This document shows, in pieces, positions 18,427-25,233 of a stretch of 64,000 nucleotides of DNA. Below the pieces are notes generated by a model. The model was not told where the DNA came from, made no database searches, and worked only from the letters and a program-made list of their open reading frames with translations. How positions within the stretch are numbered: position 1 is the first letter of the stretch; the number at the start of each line of letters is the position of its first letter. A program made the position numbers and the translations under genes. This stretch comes from Desulfovibrio sp. DV (GTDB lineage: Bacteria; Desulfobacterota; Desulfovibrionia; Desulfovibrionales; Desulfovibrionaceae), in NCBI RefSeq assembly GCF_001936595.1, contig NZ_MLBG01000009.1:17814-81813 (forward strand). Reading direction: 5' to 3'.

Positions 18427-18556
18427 GGGGCCGGCGAGAAGGCTCGCCCCCCAGGCTGGGTTGAGAATCATCTCCCGCATATTCTAGCCCTCCGAAGTAG
18501 TGAGACTCCACGCCACTGCTTATTGTACTAGATGGCCAACGGCTAAAATATGCGAA
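18427..18556. repeat. Left direct repeat, candidate resolvase (res) site
   Basis: About 130 bp matching 20269-20400 in the same orientation at roughly 70-75% by eye. It contains the inverted pair GCATATTCTAGCC (18477-18489) and GGCTAAAATATGC (18541-18553), the layout expected for resolvase subsites. Together with the right copy it brackets a nucleotidyltransferase and a serine resolvase. Confidence 0.6.
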
Positions 18557-18752
18557 GCATGCATGTCTTCTCCCGCGTCAAAAAGGATTGCTGGGATTTT
18601 GATGCGAGCGTAGATTTTTGATACGTTTTTGACTCGGCCTCAACCCGCATTCAGAGGTGGTATTGGAGAAAGACCAAAACCGGTCGTTTTTGAGGCGGTA
18701 GGATATAGAGGCAAGAAATAAGGGTTAACGAACCCTGGAGGTTGAAAACAAT

Positions 18753-18950
18753 ATGGAATTTTCCCGGGTCATTGGCCGTCGAAAAACTTTGGGGACTACT
18801 CCAGGAACCATTTCAATCGACACTATCAAATGGATGGATGATATGAATCAGTACGAAACACGTGTTCCCAAGGGAATATTTCGGTATAAAAGCCATGAGG
18901 AAGCTAATCGCGATATGGAATATTGGCTTTCTCAAACACTCGCAAAGTAA
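18753..18950 (+). CDS. Small protein paired with a nucleotidyltransferase
   Basis: The protein has 65 residues (starts MEFSRVIGRRKTLGTTPG) with a CCTGGAGG ribosome site. I do not recognise a named family. It is 18 bp upstream of a nucleotidyltransferase-fold gene, a common arrangement in which a short companion precedes an AbiEii/MNT-like nucleotidyltransferase. An antitoxin or accessory role is inferred from position only. Confidence 0.65.
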   Translation: MEFSRVIGRRKTLGTTPGTISIDTIKWMDDMNQYETRVPKGIFRYKSHEEANRDMEYWLSQTLAK

Positions 18951-18968
18951 AGGCGACAGGCAATCGGC

Positions 18969-19712
18969 ATGACTCAAAACACTGAATATACCCGTCCCGC
19001 CACATGGGGCGATGTTGTTCGCATTGTAAAATTATTAAACCAATATGAAGTCGACTTTTTTATTGTTGGCGGTTATGCGCTTGCAGCACATGACCTAGTT
19101 AGGAACACTCTGGATGTTGACATTGCCGTCTCGCCCAGTCCTGAAAATTCAAAACGCTGGGTACTTGCTTTGTCTCATCTTCCAGAAGAAGCAACAAAAG
19201 AACTTATAGGAGAACACGATCCTTTTGAAGGTGATACATTACACGCAATTAGGATCAACGATGAAATCACGATTGACATCATGCCTTCAGTGGCGGGAAT
19301 TCCATTTAATGAACTGAAGGACCACCGCCAATACAAAGAAATACAGGGCGAAATGATTCCCGTTCTCGACCTCCCAGGGCTTTTGAAAACAAAAAGGACA
19401 ATGCGCCCGAAGGATCAAGCTGATGCAGTAATAATTGAAGCTGCAATCAAAGAAATTTCAGCAACACATAGCCTTACTCCCAACGACAAAGACTTGATTT
19501 TCGCTGCAAGGAACTTTCTGGAAAGCCTATCCGAGTGCGGAAACACAAGAAAAGTTCCGCAGGTGGTTGTTAAAAATCTTATGAAAGCAGTGGATAAGTG
19601 TACGCGTCAATCTGGGGAGAGACAACTATTCCATCTTCTTGATAGAGAATTTGGAGATAGATCGCAAAAAATCAAAAAAACTATTCAAATAGAACAAGAC
19701 AAGGGCCTTTGA
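18969..19712 (+). CDS. Nucleotidyltransferase-fold protein (AbiEii/DUF6036-like)
   Basis: The protein has 247 residues. The N-terminus has the pol-beta nucleotidyltransferase signature: YEVDFFIVGGYALAAHD followed by NTLDVDIAVSPSP (the DxD metal-binding pair) and a third acidic strand ITIDIMPS. The family includes toxins of type IV toxin-antitoxin and abortive-infection systems that transfer nucleotides to tRNA or protein targets. The C-terminal helical region (about 150-247) is unassigned. Its stop overlaps the resolvase start (TGATG). Both flanks are res-like repeats, so it is carried as cargo of a small mobile module. Confidence 0.75.
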   Translation: MTQNTEYTRPATWGDVVRIVKLLNQYEVDFFIVGGYALAAHDLVRNTLDVDIAVSPSPENSKRWVLALSHLPEEATKELIGEHDPFEGDTLHAIRINDEITIDIMPSVAGIPFNELKDHRQYKEIQGEMIPVLDLPGLLKTKRTMRPKDQADAVIIEAAIKEISATHSLTPNDKDLIFAARNFLESLSECGNTRKVPQVVVKNLMKAVDKCTRQSGERQLFHLLDREFGDRSQKIKKTIQIEQDKGL

Positions 19713-20266
19713 TGATTCTCGGTTATGCGCGAGTCTCCACTAGCAAACAAGAACTTGAATCCCAAATACAGCGCCTAAAAGATGCTGGCGCTGATAAAAT
19801 CTTTTCTGATGTCATAAGCGGGAAGCGCTTTGACCGTCCCGGCCTTTCCGAAATGATGTCCTTCGCGCGCGAGGGCGACACCCTGTGCGTGGTACGCCTG
19901 GATCGCCTCGGGCGATCCAGGAAAGAACTCCTGGAGATCATGGACCATCTCAAAGCACGCCAGGTGGAATTCCGCTCTCTGGAAGAGCAATTGGATACCA
20001 CCACAGCGGCGGGCTTCCTGATCTTTCACGTCTTCGCCGCATTGACCGACTTTGAGCGCCGCCTCATAGCTGAACGCACCCGGGACGGTCTGGCCGTGGC
20101 CATGGCCAAGGGCCATATGCCGGGCCGGCCTAAGATCGAAACCGCCAAGATAACGCAAGCACAACTCCTTATTGCCGGCGGCTCTTCCAAGGCTTCGGCG
20201 GCCAGGACTGTGGGTATCAGCCTCTCCTCTCTATCTCGCCATCTCAAGAGTGTCGCATCCGAATAA
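19712..20266 (+). CDS. Serine recombinase (resolvase/invertase family)
   Basis: The protein has 184 residues, normal for Tn3-type resolvases and Hin-type invertases. MILGYARVSTSKQELESQIQ contains the catalytic Ser (about residue 9 in YARVST); the arginines RLDRLGRSR and the helix-E region DFERRLIAERTRDGL follow. The C-terminal helix-turn-helix is ASAARTVGISLSSLSRHLK. It catalyses site-specific exchange between short inverted subsites. It is coupled to the nucleotidyltransferase gene and sits directly before a res-like repeat. Confidence 0.9.
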   Translation: MILGYARVSTSKQELESQIQRLKDAGADKIFSDVISGKRFDRPGLSEMMSFAREGDTLCVVRLDRLGRSRKELLEIMDHLKARQVEFRSLEEQLDTTTAAGFLIFHVFAALTDFERRLIAERTRDGLAVAMAKGHMPGRPKIETAKITQAQLLIAGGSSKASAARTVGISLSSLSRHLKSVASE

Positions 20267-20268
20267 AT

Positions 20269-20400
20269 GGGGCCGGGGAGAAGGCACGTAAGCCCCCGGC
20301 TGAGGTAGATAATCTCCTGCCCGCATATTTTAGTCCTCCGCATCACTCAGGCCCTAGGCTCCTGCTTATTTTACCAATTGGCATACGGCTAAAATAAAAG
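20269..20400. repeat. Right direct repeat, candidate resolvase (res) site
   Basis: Matches 18427-18556. It begins three bases after the resolvase stop codon with a GC-rich hairpin (GCCGGGG...CCCCGGC) and contains GCATATTTTAGTCC and GGCTAAAATA as an inverted pair. Confidence 0.6.
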
Positions 20401-20423
20401 AGTCCGCGGATTACCTTGTTGGG

Positions 20424-20498
20424 GAGACAGGCTTCAGCCAGTTCACCTTCCTCCGTCGGCTCAAACAGGCTTATATCCTCGTTCGTCGGGCCGGCTAG
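20424..20498 (+). pseudogene. Second resolvase C-terminal scrap
   Basis: The frame reads GETGFSQFTFLRRLKQAY ending LVRRAG and a stop. It resembles the C-terminal recognition helix of serine resolvases (compare TSRATFLRRL at 11440). It suggests the module inserted next to, or by exchange with, an older resolvase gene. Confidence 0.45.
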
Positions 20499-20531
20499 AA
20501 CGCTGGCAATACCTGGATTCTTTTTTTCGTC

Positions 20532-20593
20532 TTTTCGTGCTTGCGTTCTTTTTTTCTTCGTGCAATAGTGTTTTCGTGCTTGAACGAAAGCAC
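20532..20593 (+). promoter_or_regulatory. Iterated TTTTCGTGCTT motif upstream of the partition operon
   Basis: TTTTCGTGCTT occurs at 20532-20542 and 20571-20581, with a variant CTTCGTGCAA between (20556-20565) and an inverted GAACGAAAGCAC at 20582-20593. It lies just upstream of the gene at 20611 and of parA. The same 11-mer recurs at 46965-46975 in the transfer operon. Candidate operator or partition site. Confidence 0.45.
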
Positions 20594-20610
20594 ACCCCCC
20601 GGAGGCAGAC

Positions 20611-20823
20611 ATGACCGAATACAACATCATGGTCAGCACGAACGGCGAAAAGGCAAAGTTAGGCTATGCCGGGTATAAATCCCTAGCATCTGCCAAGCGC
20701 ATGGCCAAGAGCGTAGCGCCCTGGCAACCAAATCGAGTTCCACATCTTGAGGCGTGGGTGGAGGACGACGAGGGCAAGAGGGTGTCCAAGGTCTATTCGA
20801 CCGAAGCTGGAACCAGACCTTAA
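20611..20823 (+). CDS. Small hypothetical protein ahead of parA
   Basis: The protein has 70 residues (MTEYNIMVSTNGEKAKLGYA...). A CGGAGG ribosome site precedes the ATG and the stop is 18 bp before parA. It is rich in charged residues and has no signal peptide or membrane segment. No family recognised. Position suggests it is co-transcribed with the partition genes. Confidence 0.65.
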   Translation: MTEYNIMVSTNGEKAKLGYAGYKSLASAKRMAKSVAPWQPNRVPHLEAWVEDDEGKRVSKVYSTEAGTRP

Positions 20824-20841
20824 GAAAAGAGGGACGCGACC

Positions 20842-21477
20842 ATGAAAACCATAGTTCTTGCTAGCCAGAAAGGTGGCGCGGGAAAGACCACCCTGGCCGC
20901 ACACCTGGCCGTGATGGCAGAGCGGGCTGGAGACGGCCCATGCGTCCTGATCGACACAGACCCGCAGGCGAGCCTTGCGGCCTGGTGGAACGGACGCGAA
21001 GCGGAAGCGCCTGCCTTCGCACCCACAGCCTTGAAAGAACTTTCGGGCAAACTAGAGGCTTTGGCAAAGGCCAAGTTCCGATACGCCTTCGTTGACACCC
21101 CTCCAGCAATCACCGAGGCGATCCAAGCGGTGGTCTCCTTGGCGGATTTCGTCTTAATCCCGACCAGGCCGAGCCCCCACGATCTACGCGCCGTGGGCAG
21201 CACTGTTGAATTGGCTTCTGGCTCAGGCCGCCAATTTGCCTTTGCCCTGACTCAGGCCAAGGCTAACTCACGACTGACCGTCCAGGCCATGGCCGCCTTA
21301 TCAGAGCATGGGGTGGTCGCCCCTTCGATCATCCATGATCGTGTGGACTTCGCCTCGTCCATGATCGACGGGCGGACAGTCATGGAAATCGATCAACGAG
21401 GACGTTCAGCTTTGGAGATTGGCGAGCTATGGACTTTCGTTAGAACACGAATGAATGGAAGCAAGAAAACACGATAG
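20842..21477 (+). CDS. parA: ParA-family partition ATPase
   Basis: The protein has 211 residues, a short ParA lacking an N-terminal HTH (ParF/ParA type Ib size). The deviant Walker A box is IVLASQKGGAGKTTLAAHLA; Walker A' is VLIDTDPQAS; Walker B is YAFVDTPPA. Such ATPases move plasmid or element DNA before division. A ribbon-helix-helix-like protein follows at 15 bp, as in parFG-type systems. Its presence suggests the element spends time as a circle. Confidence 0.88.
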   Translation: MKTIVLASQKGGAGKTTLAAHLAVMAERAGDGPCVLIDTDPQASLAAWWNGREAEAPAFAPTALKELSGKLEALAKAKFRYAFVDTPPAITEAIQAVVSLADFVLIPTRPSPHDLRAVGSTVELASGSGRQFAFALTQAKANSRLTVQAMAALSEHGVVAPSIIHDRVDFASSMIDGRTVMEIDQRGRSALEIGELWTFVRTRMNGSKKTR

Positions 21478-21492
21478 CAAGAGGATGCCGCA

Positions 21493-21765
21493 ATGAGCAC
21501 AAAGAAAAAAACCGCTGCTTTGTCCCCCGGGTTAGTTGCCGTCAAAGGTCAGGCCGGAGTCGACCCCAACGCGCCTGCAAGGCACCTTGAGAATGAGCCC
21601 GCTGGGGTACCTTCCAAGGCCTCTTCTCCATTAAACTTCAAAGTGGATGAGGTATTTCGCCGAAGATTTCGGCTGCGGGCAGCAGAGGCAGACTTGAAGC
21701 TCAACGAGCTGTTACGCCAGTCCTTGGATGCGTGGGAAGAAAAACAGGGCATAAAAACCGAATAA
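21493..21765 (+). CDS. Ribbon-helix-helix-like partner of ParA (ParG-like)
   Basis: The protein has 90 residues. The first half looks unstructured (Pro/Ala/Lys-rich). The second half, LNFKVDEVFRRRFRLRAAEA followed by DLKLNELLRQSLDAWEEK, fits a ribbon-helix-helix DNA-binding fold with an N-terminal beta strand. A disordered N-terminus plus RHH is the layout of ParG, the centromere-binding partner of ParF. A GAGGATG-type site precedes the ATG. Confidence 0.65.
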   Translation: MSTKKKTAALSPGLVAVKGQAGVDPNAPARHLENEPAGVPSKASSPLNFKVDEVFRRRFRLRAAEADLKLNELLRQSLDAWEEKQGIKTE

Positions 21766-21795
21766 ATCCGGATTCATGACCGCGAGAGAACGCCC

Positions 21796-22542
21796 ATGCC
21801 TATCCATAAGAATGAGATCGTATTTCATCCCTTTTGCGCAGAATCCTTGCCCAGTGAAGGCCAATTCGTAGTGCTTCGTTTGCAAGGCGACCTGATACCG
21901 CATACGGGAGGGGTAGTGTCGGAAGTAAGCGAAGATCAGAGCGGATTTATTCTTCGGCATGGCAACAAGGGAGACGGCTATTGCGAACTATATACTTGTA
22001 AAAACGGCCTCGAATGGGCCTATTGGCCTGGTGCTAACTCGATTGCAACGTATTCGATTCTTGTGGAAAAAGCCAACTGGGATTTAGTTGATCCGCTGTT
22101 AGGCACCATGAGCGATTATGCTTTAGCGGAAAAGGCTGGATGTACACACTGCACAATACACCAAAGGCGAGTTAAATTTGGTATTCAACCATATCAGGAT
22201 CGTCCTGAATCAATACAATGGCAAGATTTTGACAAATTACTTGGAACAATGAATGATGGCGATTTGGCTAAAAAAATTGGGTGCGCGGAAACCGCTGTAA
22301 GGCGTAGACGCAAGAAGTTGGGAATTCAACGTGCTCTTGGTGAGTCGCCAAAAGAAGTGCTCAAGACGCTTTGCCGGTGTCCGGGGTGGGCTTACGGGCG
22401 ATCACGAGAAGTCGGTTGGGTCTATGGCACCGAATCCAGGACGAGAAAAATATTAGACGGCCTATGCCACAGGGGATTGGTGGAGCTTCAGGGCGATAAA
22501 TACTATCCGACCCAGGCCGGTACGGACGCGGCCACGATGTAG
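21796..22542 (+). CDS. Hypothetical protein with two tandem HTH-like repeats
   Basis: The protein has 248 residues. An internal duplication is clear: WDLVDPLLGTMSDYALAEKA with GCTHCTIHQRRVKFGI, and WQDFDKLLGTMNDGDLAKKI with GCAETAVRRRRKKLGI (residues about 95-180). Each unit looks like a small helix-turn-helix that reads DNA. The last 60 residues resemble a winged-helix tail (TRKILDGLCHRGLVELQGDKYY). I know no named family. It closes the partition operon and is followed by a terminator; a regulator or second DNA-binding partition protein is plausible. Confidence 0.65.
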   Translation: MPIHKNEIVFHPFCAESLPSEGQFVVLRLQGDLIPHTGGVVSEVSEDQSGFILRHGNKGDGYCELYTCKNGLEWAYWPGANSIATYSILVEKANWDLVDPLLGTMSDYALAEKAGCTHCTIHQRRVKFGIQPYQDRPESIQWQDFDKLLGTMNDGDLAKKIGCAETAVRRRRKKLGIQRALGESPKEVLKTLCRCPGWAYGRSREVGWVYGTESRTRKILDGLCHRGLVELQGDKYYPTQAGTDAATM

Positions 22543-22572
22543 CCCCCTGTCGCCCTCCCCCACTCACCTCTC

Positions 22573-22594
22573 AAGCCCCGCCCTCGCGGGGCTT
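22573..22594 (+). terminator. Rho-independent terminator of the partition operon
   Basis: AAGCCCCGC and GCGGGGCTT form a 9-bp perfect stem with loop CCTC, followed by CGCCTTTTCC. It lies 30 bp after the stop of the preceding gene. Confidence 0.8.
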
Positions 22595-22654
22595 CGCCTT
22601 TTCCGCTCCTTTGAAATCAGTTTTGCCACGCATCTGGCCAGGCAGATGCGAAAC

Positions 22655-22662
22655 GCCCCACC
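22655..22662. repeat. Left arm of a hairpin split by the ISL3 insertion
   Basis: GCCCCACC here pairs with GGTGGGGC at 24374-24381. With the IS and one target copy removed, the two arms are 11 bases apart and form a terminator-like hairpin between convergent genes. Confidence 0.7.
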
Positions 22663-22779
22663 TTCCTTTTGGGGTTCTTCGACGCCCGACGTGGAATTGA
22701 CCTTGGCGATGTCCAAGCGGTAGTAAACTGATGGGGGCCATCACCCCTCGGCTGAAATCCATTTCCCCAGGGAGCTTGA

Positions 22780-23022
22780 ATGGTGTCGGAACTAATTTGT
22801 TACTGCTTCGGCTACAGTGCGGCTGATATTGAGCGTGATATTCTTAATAATGGAAGATCTACCATCATAGAACGCATTTTGGACGAGAAAAAAGCTGGTG
22901 GCTGCCAATGTAAGGAAATGAATCCTAAAGGTCGTTGATGCCTCTTCGACGTCCGCCAGGTGGTGGACAAGGCGGTGAGTGACAAAGGTATCACTCCAAT
23001 CTCTCCTAAAGTGACGCTCTAG
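22780..23022 (+). CDS. Candidate selenoprotein: CopZ-N-terminal-like metal-binding protein
   Basis: Read through TGA 22936-22938, this gene encodes 80 residues. It matches from memory the N-terminal zinc/[2Fe-2S] domain of Archaeoglobus-type CopZ: C7-Y-C9 in ICYCFGYSAADIERDI, NGRSTIIERI, C42-Q-C44 in EKKAGGCQCKE, NPKGR, then a Cys pair before a helix of the form xDVRxVV. Here the first Cys of that pair is TGA (position 53) and the next codon is TGC (Cys54), after which LFDVRQVVDKAV continues in frame to TAG. A hairpin starting 12 nt after TGA fits the bacterial SECIS pattern. Sec53 would be a metal or redox ligand. The alternative is a one-base nonsense change giving a 52-residue truncated product. 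It is a passenger of the ISL3 element. Confidence 0.7.
22951..22968 (+). promoter_or_regulatory. Candidate bacterial SECIS hairpin
   Basis: GTCCGCC (22951-22957) and GGTGGAC (22962-22968) form a 7-bp stem (one G-U pair) with the loop AGGU. Nineteen nucleotides separate TGA from the loop, and a G is the second loop base; both agree with the published bacterial SECIS rule (loop of 3-14 nt, G in the first two positions, 16-37 nt from UGA). The hairpin lies within codons for VRQVVD, so chance pairing cannot be excluded. Confidence 0.6.
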
Positions 23023-23096
23023 TGGTCCTTCGACATCGTCTGTGTAATTGACCGAGCCGAGGAGCGACAGGTAGTCCTCCTTTCGGGAGGGCTGAC

Positions 23097-24338
23097 ATGC
23101 GTACAGAAGACATCTTTGCCTTGGGCCTTGGGCTGGCCCAGCCTTGGAAACTCCTGAACCAGCGGCTCGACACCGAGAAGATTCCTCACGAGCTCCATCT
23201 GGAGATCGGCGCGGACAGGGGCACCGGCTATCCGTGCCCCCGCTGCGGCAAGACCTGCAAGGCCCATGACTTCCAAGACTTCACCTGGCGACATCTCAAT
23301 TTCTTCCAGCATCATTGCTACCTGACCGGTCGGGTGCCCAGGATCGAGTGCCCCGAGCACGGCATCCGCCGAGTCGAGGTGCCCTGGGCGCGGCCTGGCA
23401 GCAACTTCACCCTGCTCTTCGAGCAGGTGGTCATGACGCTTGCCAGGGAGATGCCCGTGGCCACCATCGCTGACTTTGTGGGCACGACCGATAAGCGGCT
23501 GTGGCGGGTCATCAACCACTACGTGGCCGAGGCCATGCAGCGCCTGGACATCAGCGGGCTTGAGGCGTTCGGCCTGGATGAGACGGCCTGCAAGCGCGGG
23601 CATCGCTACGTGACCATCTTTATCGACCTGGACCGGGAGGAGCGCCCTGTGATCTTCGTCACCGAGGGCAAAGGCAAGGAGACGGTGCGGCGTTTCCGGG
23701 ACCACCTCCTGGTCAAGGGCGGCCAGCCGGAGCGGGTGCTGGAGGTCGTAAGCGACATGTCGGGGAGCTTTGTGGCCGCCGTCGGAGAGCATTTCCCTAA
23801 GGCCGAGGTGACCGTGGACTGGTTCCACGTGGTCCAACTCTTCACCAAGGCCGTGGAGGAAGTGCGCAAGGCTGAGGCGAGGGAGCGGGCGTTGCCCAAG
23901 GGGACGCGCTGGGGAGTGCTCAAAGGTAGGGAGACCGCCAAGACGCAAACCCAGGCCGAGGCGTTGCAGGAACTTGAGGGCGAAGCCTTTGCCACGGGCA
24001 TCGCCTACCGCATCAAGGAACAACTGCGCTGGATTCGCCGCGCCGAGACGGGCCAGGCCGCCAAGTGGAGGGCCACGAACTTCCTGAACTATGCCCGCGA
24101 GCAGATCGGCTGCGAGCCGTTGCTCTCACCGATGGCCAAGGCGCTGAGAAGCTTTGAGAAGCACCTCGACCGCATCCTCTTTCGCTGGCGATCCTGGCAT
24201 ACCAACGCCCGGCTGGAGGGGCTCAACGGGCTCTTTCAGGCGGCCCGCGCCAGGGCGAGGGGATACAGGAACGTCGCCAACTTCATTACCATGATCTACC
24301 TAATTGCCGCCCCGCTCGGGGACCTCTTCGTCATGTGA
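23097..24338 (+). CDS. ISL3-family transposase
   Basis: The protein has 413 residues. An N-terminal zinc ribbon (CPRCGKTCKAHD with a later C-P-E-H) and HTH region (ATIADFVGTTDKRLWRVIN) precede the DDE domain: first Asp in EAFGLDETACKRGHRYVT, second in VVSDMSGSF, with the family motif TVDWFHVVQLFTKAVEEVRK, and the final Glu in NARLEGLNGLFQAARARARG. A GGGAGG site precedes the ATG. The stop codon abuts the right inverted repeat, and the frame is uninterrupted, so the enzyme is probably active. Confidence 0.95.
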   Translation: MRTEDIFALGLGLAQPWKLLNQRLDTEKIPHELHLEIGADRGTGYPCPRCGKTCKAHDFQDFTWRHLNFFQHHCYLTGRVPRIECPEHGIRRVEVPWARPGSNFTLLFEQVVMTLAREMPVATIADFVGTTDKRLWRVINHYVAEAMQRLDISGLEAFGLDETACKRGHRYVTIFIDLDREERPVIFVTEGKGKETVRRFRDHLLVKGGQPERVLEVVSDMSGSFVAAVGEHFPKAEVTVDWFHVVQLFTKAVEEVRKAEARERALPKGTRWGVLKGRETAKTQTQAEALQELEGEAFATGIAYRIKEQLRWIRRAETGQAAKWRATNFLNYAREQIGCEPLLSPMAKALRSFEKHLDRILFRWRSWHTNARLEGLNGLFQAARARARGYRNVANFITMIYLIAAPLGDLFVM

Positions 24339-24401
24339 ATTCCACGTCGGGCGTCGAAGAACCCCTTTTGGACGGTGGGGCATCTCGCGCTTATGTCGAA
24401 C

Positions 24402-25199
24402 CTAGTCCTCAGAGTAGCCAGGCCGGACATGGTCGACAGAAGAAGATTCCCGGTTAAATACAGCGGCATTCCGGGACACATCGTTTGCAGGAACACCTGG
24501 TGGATTGCTCAAGGTAGCGTAATCGACCTCCAGTGTCCCACCACTTCCATCAAAAAATTCAATACCGACCTGCCCTGAAGACATGGTATTGTCATCGGTG
24601 AAATATACTAAAGTTCCGTTGATGTAAAAATCTAAATGCGATCCTACAAAAACAGCCCGAAGGATATTCCAGTCATTTGGCTTAACAACAGAGCTTGCGT
24701 TGCCAAAGTATAAATTTGTCCACTTTCCATGATACATGTAACCAATATAAAAATCTCCTGAATTTTGGTATCCAAACCAATACCCTGAATACCAGTCTTT
24801 TGAACTCGAAAGAGATGATGTATCGCCGCGCAAATACAGACCTACATCATTTGCCCCTGTCGTTCGTAGTTTCACATTGTAATCAAAATTGTCGTAGGAG
24901 CCATTTTTGTATGCAATGCTGTACCACGCTTGCGAAGACGACCCTGCCACATAGGCGCTTCCATTAACGACTGACCATGATCCATAAGCCTGATTCCAGT
25001 TGCTTAAATCAGCCGTAAATTGCTCATTGAACTTAAAGTTACTGTTTCCCTTAGCACAAATAGTAGCTGGAATATCCAAAGTCAAAAGAGATACACAGCC
25101 ACCTTGCTGCCCATGTGCCCGTTGAACCAAACACAGCAATATCGAAACAATTAAAAGCATCAACCAAACCACACCAGACGATACACGCATTATATTCAT
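24402..25199 (-). CDS. Secreted LamG/concanavalin-like protein at the end of the transfer operon
   Basis: The protein has 265 residues. A signal peptide (WLMLLIVSILLCLVQRAHG) precedes a domain with the pattern of LamG or 3-keto-disaccharide-hydrolase jelly rolls: FTADLSNWNQAYGSWSVVNG, NFDYNVKLRTTGANDVGLYL, WNILRAVFVGSHLDFYINGT and IEFFDGSGGTLEVDYATL. These all-beta folds often bind glycans. It is the last minus-strand gene of the element, downstream of a tail-collar-like secreted protein, and its composition is more AT-rich than topA. The ISL3 copy landed 31 bp beyond its stop. A surface or pilus-associated ligand-binding role is inference. Confidence 0.65.
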   Translation of the reverse strand: MNIMRVSSGVVWLMLLIVSILLCLVQRAHGQQGGCVSLLTLDIPATICAKGNSNFKFNEQFTADLSNWNQAYGSWSVVNGSAYVAGSSSQAWYSIAYKNGSYDNFDYNVKLRTTGANDVGLYLRGDTSSLSSSKDWYSGYWFGYQNSGDFYIGYMYHGKWTNLYFGNASSVVKPNDWNILRAVFVGSHLDFYINGTLVYFTDDNTMSSGQVGIEFFDGSGGTLEVDYATLSNPPGVPANDVSRNAAVFNRESSSVDHVRPGYSED

Positions 25200-25233
25200 A
25201 CATCTACCCCTTATTACTTATCACTTCTGATCG

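Larger units (their letters stand above)
22673..24363 (+). mobile_element. ISL3-family insertion sequence, intact, with passenger gene
   Basis: The element is 1691 bp. Its ends are 26-bp perfect inverted repeats (22673-22698 and 24338-24363) that begin GGTTCTTCGACG, the GGxTCTTC start typical of ISL3. Both sides carry the 8-bp direct duplication CCTTTTGG (22665-22672 and 24364-24371), the expected ISL3 target duplication size. It contains one transposase gene (23097-24338) and, upstream on the same strand, a small metal-binding passenger gene with an in-frame TGA (22780-23022). Perfect repeats and duplication indicate a recent insertion. Confidence 0.95.

Noticed and set aside
18427..20400. 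CRISPR array or toxin array
   Set aside because: The two repeats are single direct copies 1.8 kb apart flanking genes, not a spacer array. No CRISPR was seen elsewhere in the window.
22812..22994. 60-codon minus-strand frame within the ISL3 element
   Set aside because: It is the antisense shadow of the CopZ-like passenger gene, whose conserved Cys pattern is on the plus strand.
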